Positions 46,782 to 54,776 are shown, numbered from the stretch's first letter. The stretch is 64,000 nucleotides of DNA from CBDCBA01 sp965214125 (GCA_965214125.1 CBDCBA010000014.1:1-64000); one strand, 5' to 3'. The notes: generated from the letters alone by a model not told the origin. Program-made: numbers and translations.

Positions 46782-47060
46782 ATGAAGTTTCAAATCATTG
46801 GCGAAGATCGCGACAGCGGCGGCCGCACGACCTTCACGGTCGAGGCCGAAAGCAAGGCGGCCGCGGAGCGGAAGGCACGTGACCGCAACGTGAACGTCCG
46901 CAGCGTGCGCGACATCAGCGACGGCGTCGCGACGACGGCCCTCAACTATGGTCGGCCTCGCAAAAGCGGGGGGCTTGGCAAGCTCGTGGCGGTCGTCGTC
47001 CTGCTGGCGCTGTTCGGCGTTGCCTGGTACGCGTGGCGTTCCGGGTGGCTGCCGTTCTGA
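46782..47060 (+). CDS. Small hypothetical protein with C-terminal membrane helix
   Basis: The 92-residue protein begins with a basic beta/alpha segment (FQIIGEDRDSGGRTTFTVEA, then KAAAERKARDRN) that looks like a small cytoplasmic domain seen in planctomycetes. It ends with a transmembrane helix near residues 66-86 (LGKLVAVVVLLALFGVAWYA). Topology and codon use suggest a real gene. Function is unknown. Confidence 0.65.
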   Translation: MKFQIIGEDRDSGGRTTFTVEAESKAAAERKARDRNVNVRSVRDISDGVATTALNYGRPRKSGGLGKLVAVVVLLALFGVAWYAWRSGWLPF

Positions 47061-47091
47061 CGAAGATACCGTGAGCTCTGTGCAAAAAAGT

Positions 47092-47119
47092 GCCGCCCGG
47101 GTGGGGGCGCCCGGGCGGC
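47092..47119 (-). terminator. Rho-independent terminator, minus strand
   Basis: A 10-bp GC stem (47092-47101 with 47110-47119) is followed, reading the minus strand, by AC and six Ts. This is the clearest intrinsic terminator in the window. No minus-strand gene is annotated upstream of it, which implies an overlooked transcript. Confidence 0.75.
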
Positions 47120-47389
47120 GGTAGGCCGGGGCGAAGAGAAGGAGGGGGAAGCCTTCTCCGAGGGGACGTGCCCCGGCCCGGGCTGCGGATTGTGTGCCGG
47201 ACGCCGATCGTACGATCAGGCGGACCGGTGTGGCCATCCCGAGGTTGCGGGGGCCACGATGTGCGACGCGACCAGCGTCGCGCTGTTGTACCTCAATGTC
47301 GGTGCATTCCGTCTACTCTCTTGCTGGCCCGCTCTCCCAACAACATACCGCTCGGGCGGCGGAACAACTTCGTGTACATCTGTTGGAGT
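47092..47389 (-). ncRNA. Predicted small RNA or mini-gene of unknown class
   Basis: This is inferred from the T6 terminator at its 3' end and a promoter-like pair at 47396-47423. The roughly 300-nt transcript would hold several stems: CTCCAACA with TGTTGTTGGGAG, GCGACGC with GCGTCGC, GATCG-TA-CGATC, and GCCGGGGC with GCCCCGGC enclosing AGAAGG/CCTTCT. I do not see tmRNA, 6S, SRP or RNase P signatures. A 28-codon frame (47379-47293, MYTKLFRRPSGM...) starts about 10 nt after the predicted start and could be translated nearly leaderless. The rest of the gap 47061-47682 shows no gene. Confidence 0.4.
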
Positions 47390-47395
47390 CGCAGG

Positions 47396-47423
47396 AGAGT
47401 AGGACGGGTCCGGCCAAGGTCAA
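47396..47423 (-). promoter_or_regulatory. Promoter candidate for the minus-strand transcript
   Basis: On the minus strand, TTGACC (47418-47423) and TACTCT (47396-47401) are 16 bp apart. This fits a housekeeping promoter feeding the terminator at 47092-47119. Confidence 0.4.
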
Positions 47424-47682
47424 TTGCCTAGCCGCTATAGGTGATAAAATCGGCCCGCATTCGCTCCCTTACCTCGCGAGCAGCGGCGGCAGTGGCAGTG
47501 GATTCGCAGGATAGCGGAAGTCGGATGCACATGCAAACGATTTCATATACGCCGGCACAGAGGGCCGATCGGTCGCGGCTGCAACCTCGGGATACCTGTA
47601 GGATGGAGTGTTGTCGGCCGCGGCGCCTCGCACCGTGGCTTGCCCGTTCGACCCGCCGCTGTCTTCAAACCCGACTTCGCCG

Positions 47683-48930
47683 ATGTTCCACCAGCTCGCC
47701 CACGCCTGCCGTGCCGCTTTGATCCGCCTCCCAAGCCCGCGTCGTCGCGGCGCGACCGCCGTGTGCGTTGCGGTCGCCGCCTCGACCCTGGCGGGAATCG
47801 GCTTCGCCCCGTCGCCGTCGCTGGCAGCGGCCGGGAAGCTCGCCATCGAGAAGCAGGATGAGGCCCGCGACTCCACCCGGTTCCTGCGCTTCCGCAAGAT
47901 GCCCGGCGGGGGCGGGGTGCTGGAGACGAGCGTCGTCACCTACCGCAGTGACGATGGTGCCACCGTGGACTTGATCGGCGCCGTCCACGTCGGCGACAGC
48001 GCGTACTACGGCCTGCTCAACGAGCAATTCGCCCGGTACGACTCGCTGCTGTACGAGATGGTCAAGCCAAAGGACCTCGACATCGCCGCCCCGCGCAAGC
48101 GTGACACCGAGAACATCCCGTTCGGTCTGCAAATGATCGGCACGCTGCAAAAGGCGATGCAGATGGCGCTCGAGCTGGAGTTCCAGACCGACGCTGTCGA
48201 CTACTCGCCGGCCAATTTCGTCCACGCCGACCTGGACATCGAGACCTTCCTCCGCCTGCAGGACGAGCGTGGCGAGGGCTTCTTGCAGATGATGCTCCAG
48301 CAGATGCTGAACAACCTCGGCAAGACGCCCGACCCGGATTACCAGCCGGTCAGCCTGTTCGAGATCATGGAGGCGATGGACGCCCCGGATCGCGCGCGTC
48401 GCCTCAAGTTGCTTTTCGCCCGCGAGCTCGGCCGCATGGACGACATCGGCGGCATGATGGGCGAGGACAGCGTGATCCTCGGCGAGCGCAACAAGAAGGC
48501 CGTCGAGGTGATCGACGAGCGTATCGAGATGGGCGAGCGGAACCTGGGCGTCTTCTACGGGGCGGCCCACATGACGGGCATCGAGAAGCTCCTGGAAGAG
48601 CGGGGCTTCGAGCAGGTGGGCGAGCCGGTCTTCCTGACCGCGTGGGACATGACGCCCGACGGCTCGGCGAGCCGCGCGATGAAGCAGCGCCTGCGGGCCG
48701 CGATTGTCGATAACGCCGCCGCGGACGCGATGGGCGATGGCGATGACCTGAACCGGCCGGGCGTGGTCGACGGCGACGACGCCGCCGCGGCCGCGGCCGC
48801 GGCGATGCTCCGCTCGATGCGCGCCGAGCTCGACGCGCTGCGCTCGGAGAACGAGTCGCTCCGCCGCCAACTTGATGCGGTTCGCAAGCAGAACGATGCG
48901 CTCCGCGAGCGGATTGAAGCGGACGAGTAG
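47683..48930 (+). CDS. TraB/GumN-like exported protein with C-terminal coiled coil
   Basis: The 415-residue product from the ATG at 47683 has a twin-basic signal region (PSPRRRGATAVCVAVAAS) and a signal peptide to about residue 48. The TraB-like core has VDLIGAVHVGDSAYYGLL near 88 and NLGVFYGAAHMTGIEKLLEE near 285, the two G-x-x-H motifs, with an acidic residue in SLLYEM. This family contains putative metal-dependent proteases. An Ala run and a heptad region (LRSENESLRRQLDAVRKQND) end the protein. The family call is by motif. Confidence 0.65.
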   Translation: MFHQLAHACRAALIRLPSPRRRGATAVCVAVAASTLAGIGFAPSPSLAAAGKLAIEKQDEARDSTRFLRFRKMPGGGGVLETSVVTYRSDDGATVDLIGAVHVGDSAYYGLLNEQFARYDSLLYEMVKPKDLDIAAPRKRDTENIPFGLQMIGTLQKAMQMALELEFQTDAVDYSPANFVHADLDIETFLRLQDERGEGFLQMMLQQMLNNLGKTPDPDYQPVSLFEIMEAMDAPDRARRLKLLFARELGRMDDIGGMMGEDSVILGERNKKAVEVIDERIEMGERNLGVFYGAAHMTGIEKLLEERGFEQVGEPVFLTAWDMTPDGSASRAMKQRLRAAIVDNAAADAMGDGDDLNRPGVVDGDDAAAAAAAAMLRSMRAELDALRSENESLRRQLDAVRKQNDALRERIEADE

Positions 48931-48974
48931 GCGCGGCTTCGGTGATGCGGAACAGGTTGCACACCCGTTCCTTG

Positions 48975-49046
48975 GTAGCCGCGGAGCTTGCTCCGCGTTT
49001 CGGGCGCCGCACGTCATTCGAAGCGCGGAGCAAGCTCCGCGGCTAC
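48975..49046. terminator. 23-bp perfect palindrome between convergent genes
   Basis: The arms at 48975-48997 and 49024-49046 are exact inverted repeats. Each arm is itself a hairpin (GCGGAGC-TT-GCTCCGC). It is located between the convergent TraB-like and PilZ genes. Confidence 0.65.
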
Positions 49047-49077
49047 CCAGAAGACGCTACAGAGGAAGGCGACAGGG

Positions 49078-50286
49078 CTAGGCCGCAATGGCGGGATGGC
49101 CTTCGTCGTCCTCCGGCGCGGCGTCGCTGACGCGGCCGCAGATGGCGCGAAGGCGTTCGATGACGGCGCTGGCGTCGGACAGGGACTTGGTCTTGTCGAC
49201 CATCTCCAGGACCTCGGTGGCGGCCTCGGTTACGGCGGCAAAGCCGTAGCCGGTGCCGCTGCCGCGCAGCACCATGCAGACGCTGCGCACGCGGTCGAAG
49301 TCGTCGGCGCGGGCGGCGTCGGTTAGTACCTGACCAAGCGCCTTGGCCTTGCCGACGAACTCCGTCAGCAGCGGGCGCATGTCCGGCTGATCGGCGAGCG
49401 TGCTAACGATCGCGTCGCCGCCGCTATGGATGCCGAGCCAATCCACGAGATTGCCCAGGAGCTTGTCCGGCTCGTACGGCTTGCGCAAAATGCCGACCGC
49501 GCCGGCCTTCTGCACCGCCCGGAGCACCTCCGGGTCCGTCTCGGCCGAACAGACCGCCACGCGGCAGCCGGTGGCGATCAGGCGCGACACGATCTCGGCC
49601 GGCGGCATGCCGCCGTCGCCGAGGCGCACCTCAGCCACGACGAGTTCAAATCGCTCGGGGCTGTCAGCCTTTTCCTTGATCTTCGACTCGGCCTCGTCCA
49701 GCGACTCCGCCTGCGTCAGCTCCAACTGCGTCTTGCGCAGGTGGTGGGCGAAGAGTCGGCGGTCGAGCTCGACCTCCTCGAGCAGCAGGACGCGCCCGCG
49801 GATCGCCTGCGGCTGCGTCGCGTCGATGCTCGACCCGCCCGCCTGATCGGGGTCAAGGTAGAGCTTGGGGAACACCTTGCAGTTGAACTTCACGCCCACC
49901 GTGTGCCACGTGCCGGCGATGTGGCCGCAGTAGACCACGCGGCCGGCCACGACGTCTTCACCGCCGACGAATCGCGGGAGGTTGACGTCCACCCGCGTGC
50001 CCGTGTGCATGTACCCGTTGTGGACGAAGCTCATCCCACCGGCCGATAAATCGCGCGTCGTAACCTTCCGGTTGGTGCTGGAACCGCCAGGATGGTGAAC
50101 CTGCATCCCGACACTCGCACGTCGATACCTGGACCGCGCGGCGCGGCGGTTGCTGCGTTCGGCGTCGGCGGCGTCCTCGGCGTCGAGCCGGTCGAGCAAG
50201 GCGCTCAGTTGTTGGTCGCGCTCGGCCGCCCGCCCGGCCTGGGCCGGACCTGAACGCTCGGCTGGCTTTGGGGATTCGGCTCGCAT
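49078..50286 (-). CDS. PilZ - receiver-like - HPt-like protein
   Basis: The 402-residue protein has three regions. PilZ domain (about 50-145): the R-x3-R region RSRYRRAS and RDLSAGGM (DxSxxG), the c-di-GMP contacts. Receiver-like domain (about 163-285): LLLEEVELD, then LVVAEVRL, where the phospho-acceptor Asp is Glu219, and LRKPY with the conserved Lys. HPt-like domain (about 295-385): VCMVLRGSGTGYGF, where the usual phospho-His is Met338. Both phosphotransfer sites are therefore lost while the folds appear kept. It probably signals by c-di-GMP binding. It is last in a minus-strand run with NUDIX-GNAT, M29 and SPFH genes. Confidence 0.75.
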   Translation of the reverse strand: MRAESPKPAERSGPAQAGRAAERDQQLSALLDRLDAEDAADAERSNRRAARSRYRRASVGMQVHHPGGSSTNRKVTTRDLSAGGMSFVHNGYMHTGTRVDVNLPRFVGGEDVVAGRVVYCGHIAGTWHTVGVKFNCKVFPKLYLDPDQAGGSSIDATQPQAIRGRVLLLEEVELDRRLFAHHLRKTQLELTQAESLDEAESKIKEKADSPERFELVVAEVRLGDGGMPPAEIVSRLIATGCRVAVCSAETDPEVLRAVQKAGAVGILRKPYEPDKLLGNLVDWLGIHSGGDAIVSTLADQPDMRPLLTEFVGKAKALGQVLTDAARADDFDRVRSVCMVLRGSGTGYGFAAVTEAATEVLEMVDKTKSLSDASAVIERLRAICGRVSDAAPEDDEGHPAIAA

Positions 50287-50335
50287 CGTGCTGAAGGCTG
50301 CGCGGCGTCAGGGGCATGGCACATCCCGCCAACAG

Positions 50336-51331
50336 TCAGCCGCTTTTGGTCGTATCGGCACGTTCGCCCCCGCGGTGTAGCCGGTGATCCTCGCGTTCCA
50401 ACATCTTCTGCAACAGCACGACATCCAGCCGCCGCCCGTACTTCACGCCCACCTCGCGCAGCACGCCCACCGGGCCGAAGTCGAACTTCAGGTGCAGCCC
50501 CAGGCTCGCCAACTGCTCCGAGTCAACCCGCGCCAGCACGCTGTGCAGCCCGCCGCGCCGGCCACGCTCGAGCAGGTCCGATAGCAGGGCCGTGCCAACG
50601 CCCCGCCCCTGGGCGGCGTCGGCCACGTACACGCTGTCCTCGGCAACCGACGAGTAGCCACACTTCTCGTCGTGCCGCGACAGCATCGCGTAGCCGGCGA
50701 AGACGCCCTCCAACTCGGCCACGATGATCGGGTGCCGGCTCGCATCGCGATTGCCGAACATCTGCGCCGCCGCCTCCTGGTCGAGCGGAACATCCGTATA
50801 AATGGCGGTCGAGGTGCGAATGTGGTGGTTGCGCAGGTCGTTGATCTGCTGCCAGTCCAGCTCAGTGGCGAGGCGTATCGCGACGTCGCGACGCGGGCGC
50901 GGCGGGGCGGGGGGCATCAGGTAGCTGGCCGCGTTGCCCTGCCCGCCAGCGAGTCGGTCGAGGTGCCGGGCGTGCGTCCAGCCGCACATAACGCGCTGGC
51001 CGTTCTCAGGACCTTCGCACCGCACCGTGTGCCGCCAGACGTCGCGTAGCCCCTTTGGCGCGTTCGCGCGGAGGAAGTGTTGCAGGCACCAGCAGTCGGC
51101 CCCGCTGTATCGCCAGAGCGTGGACGTCAGCCGCGCCGCTCCCGTGATGGTGACGCCCGTCTCCTCGGTCACTTCCCGAATCGCCGCCGCCTCCGCCGTC
51201 TCGCCGGCCTCCACGCCGCCGGCGGGCGCCTGCACGCGCACGTTATCGGGGCCCTTGAACGTCAGCACGTCGAGCCCCCCCGCATTGCTGGGGCGCGTGA
51301 CGTAGACGACCACTCGCTCGCGCAATCGCAT
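50336..51331 (-). CDS. NUDIX hydrolase - GNAT acetyltransferase fusion
   Basis: The 331-residue protein starts at the ATG at 51331. The N-terminal NUDIX domain has the full box, GGVEAGETAEAAAIREVTEE (Gx5Ex7REUxEExGU) near residue 35. From about 148 a GNAT domain follows: LRNHHIRTSTAIYTDVPLDQ, ACGYAMLS-type strand, DAAQGRGVGTALLSDLL (acetyl-CoA loop) near 240, and FDFGPVGVLREVGVKYGRRL, as in phosphinothricin/methionine-sulfone acetyltransferases. It starts 11 bp after the aminopeptidase gene. Linked detoxification is inferred only. Confidence 0.85.
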   Translation of the reverse strand: MRLRERVVVYVTRPSNAGGLDVLTFKGPDNVRVQAPAGGVEAGETAEAAAIREVTEETGVTITGAARLTSTLWRYSGADCWCLQHFLRANAPKGLRDVWRHTVRCEGPENGQRVMCGWTHARHLDRLAGGQGNAASYLMPPAPPRPRRDVAIRLATELDWQQINDLRNHHIRTSTAIYTDVPLDQEAAAQMFGNRDASRHPIIVAELEGVFAGYAMLSRHDEKCGYSSVAEDSVYVADAAQGRGVGTALLSDLLERGRRGGLHSVLARVDSEQLASLGLHLKFDFGPVGVLREVGVKYGRRLDVVLLQKMLEREDHRLHRGGERADTTKSG

Positions 51332-51342
51332 CACTATCGCCC

Positions 51343-52491
51343 CTAGCTCGGGAACCCCTCGCGGGTGAAGCGACCGTCCTTGCTGATCGTCTCGCCGCCG
51401 ATTGTGATCGTGCCGCCGCCGGCGGGCTCGCGGAGATCGCAGACCATGTCCCAGTGGAGGCCGCTCTTGTTGGTCGCGTTCGTCTCCGGGTACGCCTCGC
51501 CCACGGCGAAGTGGACGGTTCCGCCGATCTTTTCGTCGAACAGGGTGTTCTTCGTGAACTGCTGAATGCCGAAGTTCGTGCCGATCGCGCACTCGCCGAT
51601 GTAGCGGGCCCCTTCGTCCTGATCGAGCATGGCGATCAGGAACGCCTCCCCCTTGTCCGCCCTCGCGTCGACCACCTTGCCGTCGCGGAAGGTCAGCTCC
51701 ACGCCGTCGCACTCGCGGCCCATGTGAACGCACGGAAAGCTGTAGCGGATCGTGCCGTTCACGCTCTCGCGCACCGGCCCGCTGAAGACCTCGCCATCGG
51801 GGAAGTTCGCCTTGCCGTCGCAGTTGATCCAGACGCGATCCGCGACGTCCATCGTCAGGTCCGTGCCGTTGCCGGCCTGCACGCGGTACTCGGTCTTGCC
51901 CTTGGCGATCTGCTCGTGGATCAAATCGACGAGGCGCTGTTGGGCTTCCCCCTGCTTACGCCAGCTCGCGGCGGGGTCGGGGTGATCGAGCAAACCGGCC
52001 TTGAAGACGAAATCGGCGTAGGCGGCGGTGTCCATCTCGGCATCCTGAGCGTGGCCGTCGGTGGGGTAGAGCGTGCCGACCCACTCCATCTCGTGCTTGG
52101 CCGCCCGCTCCATGTTGACGGCCATGATCGGCCGACGACCCTTGCTCATCAGGGCCGCCTTCTTCGGGTCGAACGTGCTCTGCGCCTTCGTGTTGCTTTC
52201 CGCCCAAACGGCGAGGCGTCGATCGATCGTCTCGATCGCGTGCAACGCCAGCGGATCGGTGTAGGCGAGCTGTTCGTCGCTGCCGTTCTCGAGCATGAGC
52301 TCCGCGAAGTTATCGGGAACCAGCCGCGGATGCGGGTGCGCCCCAACCTTCAGAACGGCCCGCACGCACGCCTCCATCAACGGCGCCGCCGCGGCGGGCA
52401 TTTGCAGGAGCACGAGGTGGCCCGGTTTGGTGTCGAGCGAGTAGTTGACGAGAACATCGGCAAGCTTGTCGAGGCGCGGATCGCGGAGCAT
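51343..52491 (-). CDS. M29 family aminopeptidase
   Basis: The 382-residue enzyme has the M29 (thermophilic aminopeptidase T) order: DKLADVLVNYSLDTKPGHLV at the start, NFPDGEVFSGPV near residue 230 (metal Glu), YIGECAIGTNFGIQ near 300 (Glu), KIGGTVHFAVGEAYPET near 322 with the His and Glu, and SGLHWDMVCDLR near 345 with His and Asp ligands. All metal ligands are present. The ATG at 52491 was chosen for the family N-terminus. Cytoplasmic peptide turnover is the expected role. Confidence 0.92.
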   Translation of the reverse strand: MLRDPRLDKLADVLVNYSLDTKPGHLVLLQMPAAAAPLMEACVRAVLKVGAHPHPRLVPDNFAELMLENGSDEQLAYTDPLALHAIETIDRRLAVWAESNTKAQSTFDPKKAALMSKGRRPIMAVNMERAAKHEMEWVGTLYPTDGHAQDAEMDTAAYADFVFKAGLLDHPDPAASWRKQGEAQQRLVDLIHEQIAKGKTEYRVQAGNGTDLTMDVADRVWINCDGKANFPDGEVFSGPVRESVNGTIRYSFPCVHMGRECDGVELTFRDGKVVDARADKGEAFLIAMLDQDEGARYIGECAIGTNFGIQQFTKNTLFDEKIGGTVHFAVGEAYPETNATNKSGLHWDMVCDLREPAGGGTITIGGETISKDGRFTREGFPS

Positions 52492-52558
52492 GGGATGCAG
52501 GATAGCGGCGCGGCCGAACGACACGACCCCCGGCGTGCAGCGCACACCGGGGGTCTTG

Positions 52559-53695
52559 CTACTCCTCATCGGCCGCGACGAGGCGGCGGACCTGCTCGGT
52601 GAGCGGGCCGACCGACTCTCCCTGGCCGAGGACGAACGTGATCTTCGTGCCGGCCAGCACGTCCTTCATCAGCTCCAGCTCGCGCAGGCGCCGAAGGGCC
52701 GGGTTCTCCGCGAGCAGCCGCGCGGTGTTGGCCTGGCTGCGGGCGGCGGCGGTTTCCTCGCGCCGCTCGATCAGGTTCGCCTCGGCCCGCTTCTGGGCCG
52801 CGATCACGCCGTTGAACAGCTCGCGCATGTCGCCCGGCAGGATCACGTCGCGCAGGCCCGCGGCCGTCACGCGAACGCCCACCGCGTCCGCTTGGGTGGC
52901 CACGGCCTCGCAGATGCCCTCGGCCACCTGGTCTTTTTCGACCAGCAGCGCGTCGAGCGTCCGCGAACCGACCGCCTCCCGAGCCGCCAACTGCGCGGCC
53001 CGGTAGAGCGACTGCTTGTAGTCGTCGCTCGCCTGGACCGCCCGGACGGGGTCGATCACGACGTACGACACGAGCGCGTTCAGGCGAACGCTCACCTTGT
53101 CGGCCGTCATCATCTCTTGGCCGCTGACGTCGAGCGCCTGCTCGCGCCGGTCGACGCTCTTCCACGTCACCCGGCCGGCCGCCTTCCAGAAGACGTGCAG
53201 GCCCGGCGACAGCACTTCGACGAACCGGCCGTCACGGTAGAGCAGTGCGCTCTCGTCCTGATCCACGACCACGCCCGCCAGGTGCAGTTGCGCCTTGGGG
53301 TGGCTCAGGATCGCCTGGAGGCGCGGGTGCTCGAAGCGGAAGGCCTCCGTCTCGAAGCGCTCGATCCGCCAGTCGCCCGCGTCGCGCCAGTAGGCCGCGA
53401 GGCCGGCGCCGAGCACGTCGATCAGCCGACCGTTGAGCCAGACGAAGACGCGCTCGCCGTCGGGCACGTCGACGAGCACGAGCTGCTCGCGCAGTTGGGG
53501 CTCGCGGACGAGGGCCTCGAGGCGCTTGTGAACGAATCGGCCGGCGGAGACGTCGTGGCGCTGCACGACGTCCTTGCCGCCGTGCCAGAGCCAGGCGGGG
53601 TTCCAGTGGCGGCCGGGGCCGAGCACGCCGATCAGGTCGTCGTGTCGGAACCAAAGGCCGCGCTGGCCGCGGGGGATGTGGGTGCGAATGAACAT
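52559..53695 (-). CDS. Slipin-like SPFH protein with repeated N-terminal modules
   Basis: The 378-residue protein starts with a good SD (AAGGAGGTG). The SPFH core (about 165-300) has LSPGLHVFWKAAGRVTWKSV, DVSGQEMMTADKVSVRLNAL, and YRAAQLAAREAVGSRTLDAL. An alpha-helical C-terminal part (QKRAEANLIERREETAAARS) follows. The first 165 residues contain three similar short modules of the type 'G-x-V-L-G-P/A-G-h-h' (GVLGPGRHW, DVLGAGLAAYW, EVLSPGLHVFW). No transmembrane helix is present, unlike typical slipins. It is co-directional with M29. Confidence 0.8.
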   Translation of the reverse strand: MFIRTHIPRGQRGLWFRHDDLIGVLGPGRHWNPAWLWHGGKDVVQRHDVSAGRFVHKRLEALVREPQLREQLVLVDVPDGERVFVWLNGRLIDVLGAGLAAYWRDAGDWRIERFETEAFRFEHPRLQAILSHPKAQLHLAGVVVDQDESALLYRDGRFVEVLSPGLHVFWKAAGRVTWKSVDRREQALDVSGQEMMTADKVSVRLNALVSYVVIDPVRAVQASDDYKQSLYRAAQLAAREAVGSRTLDALLVEKDQVAEGICEAVATQADAVGVRVTAAGLRDVILPGDMRELFNGVIAAQKRAEANLIERREETAAARSQANTARLLAENPALRRLRELELMKDVLAGTKITFVLGQGESVGPLTEQVRRLVAADEE

Positions 53696-54081
53696 GGTGT
53701 TGCACCTCCTTGAGTGGGCGTCGCACAGGCGACGCGGAAAGAAAACCGTCGATCTTGAAGGGAAATCGCCCCCGCCGGCCGGGCCTTGGCCGCACCCCGC
53801 GCCGGGTTGGCGGGGGCGGGGATTGGGGTCGACGCAGAGGCCGCGTTCGGCTCGTCACGCCGCCGCGGAAACCCCTGCCGACCGGGCCACGTCCGTCTCG
53901 CGACGGTCGCAGCAGTCGGTCGAGGTTCGCGGCGGGGACTCGCGTCGCCCAGCGTGCGTCGCCCCGTTCGTCCGCCCGCAGGGCCGTCCGACGCGGTGCC
54001 GCCTGCCTCCGAAGAAGCGGGCGGCCGGCGCGGCATCCGGCCCGGCGTGGCGGGGGCGTGTGTTGGAGCCTTGCGGCCCCG
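53696..54081. other. 386-bp gap, no gene seen
   Basis: This lies between the SPFH gene and the first tRNA-like sequence, both on the minus strand. Only GC-rich shadow frames are present. Imperfect inverted GC tracts (about 53777-53820) may form a leader or terminator hairpin. Confidence 0.4.
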
Positions 54082-54155
54082 CGATTCAGGCGGGAATCGA
54101 ACCCGCAACCGCTTCGTGATGAACGAAGTGCTCTACCAGTATGAGCTACTGATCC
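54082..54155 (-). tRNA. tRNA-like, anticodon CAT (Met-type), degenerate
   Basis: Read on the minus strand, it has a D-arm (GCTC/GAGC), an anticodon stem CTTCG/CGAAG with loop TTCATCA, a 5-nt variable region and a T-arm GCGGG-TTCGATT-CCCGC. The anticodon is CAT. Position 37 is C, which is very unusual, and the acceptor stem has one A-A mismatch and one G-T pair. It may be a degenerate tRNA, or a functional but divergent one. Confidence 0.5.
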
Positions 54156-54191
54156 CTGGGTAAAGGGGTGGAGAGTTCTAGTCTCCGTTGG

Positions 54192-54267
54192 AGCCCGTGG
54201 TGGGAATCGAACCCACGTCCTCCCGAAACGCGAGTTTCGGGCGCTCTGTCCACTGAGCTACACGACC
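54192..54267 (-). tRNA. tRNA-like with abnormal 10-nt anticodon loop
   Basis: Read on the minus strand, it has a D-arm (GCTC/GAGC) and a T-arm (GTGGG-TTCGATT-CCCAC). The anticodon stem CCCGA/TCGGG closes a 10-nt loop (AACTCGCGTT) that can itself pair, leaving no standard 7-nt loop. The acceptor stem has a G-G mismatch. The body most resembles an Arg-type tRNA, but the isotype cannot be assigned. It is probably a pseudo-tRNA. Confidence 0.4.
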
Positions 54268-54426
54268 GCCGGGCCGTGTGAAGTCCGTCGAGGAACGCCC
54301 CACGGCAGGGCCGGGGCACGCCCGCGGCCGACTCGGCGGGGGTGGCGTCGTTACCGCCGGCAGCCGATGGCCGCGGCGGGTTGTGCGGTGTTTGTCAAGA
54401 CAATCCTCCTTGTTTCACCAGTGAAA

Positions 54427-54459
54427 GACGCCCCGGACGCGGCTGGCGTCCGGGGCGTC
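54427..54459 (-). terminator. 14-bp perfect GC hairpin, minus strand
   Basis: The arms at 54427-54440 and 54446-54459 are exact inverted repeats around GGCTG, and the minus strand continues with TTTCAC. It lies 28 bp past the stop of the 41-codon gene below. Confidence 0.7.
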
Positions 54460-54486
54460 TCGCGTGCTGCGAATGCACGAGAGCCG

Positions 54487-54612
54487 TTACCGCGGAGGCC
54501 GATCGTTGCCCAATTCGGACATCGTCTCAAAACCCATCCCGCACAAGTTCCCCGACGCCGGCTGTGCGGCGCGAGCGATGCGATCGAGTTGAATGACGTG
54601 TGTTTGCGACAT
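54487..54612 (-). CDS. Small 41-residue protein, unrecognised
   Basis: The ATG at 54612 has AGAGGA upstream at a 6-nt spacing; the stop is TAA at 54487-54489. The peptide begins MSQTHVIQLDRIARAAQ and ends GNDRPPR, with one Cys in the middle (NLCGMGF). A promoter (TTGACG-16 bp-TATCTT) lies directly upstream and a perfect terminator hairpin directly downstream, so the unit looks like a self-contained small gene. I do not recognise a family. The two tRNA-like sequences follow on the same strand. Confidence 0.55.
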   Translation of the reverse strand: MSQTHVIQLDRIARAAQPASGNLCGMGFETMSELGNDRPPR

Positions 54613-54637
54613 CGGGAATCCTCTTCCGGGGAGGCGG

Positions 54638-54665
54638 AAGATAGCGGGTGAAACCAAGCCGTCAA
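54638..54665 (-). promoter_or_regulatory. Promoter of the 41-codon gene
   Basis: On the minus strand, TTGACG at 54660-54665 and TATCTT at 54638-54643 are spaced by 16 bp. The predicted start is about 19 nt before the ATG. The local sequence is less GC-rich than its surroundings. Confidence 0.6.
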
Positions 54666-54776
54666 GAAAAAACTCGCGATGGGATCATTTTGTAGTTCGA
54701 CGGTCAGCACGAACGGGTTGGGCCGCCGTGAGATTTGCCCGTGTTCGCCTGCGGCGGGGCTGGCTACAACAGACCC

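Noticed and set aside
47608..47683. Extended start of the TraB-like gene
   Set aside because: The upstream 25 codons precede a good signal peptide start at 47683 and have no conserved features.
54351..54398. 15-codon frame with a perfect AAGGAGG and TTG start after the 54.43 kb terminator
   Set aside because: The Shine-Dalgarno is striking, but the frame is tiny, uses TTG and ends in GC-rich shadow sequence, so it is not listed as a gene. Ribosome profiling could revive it.
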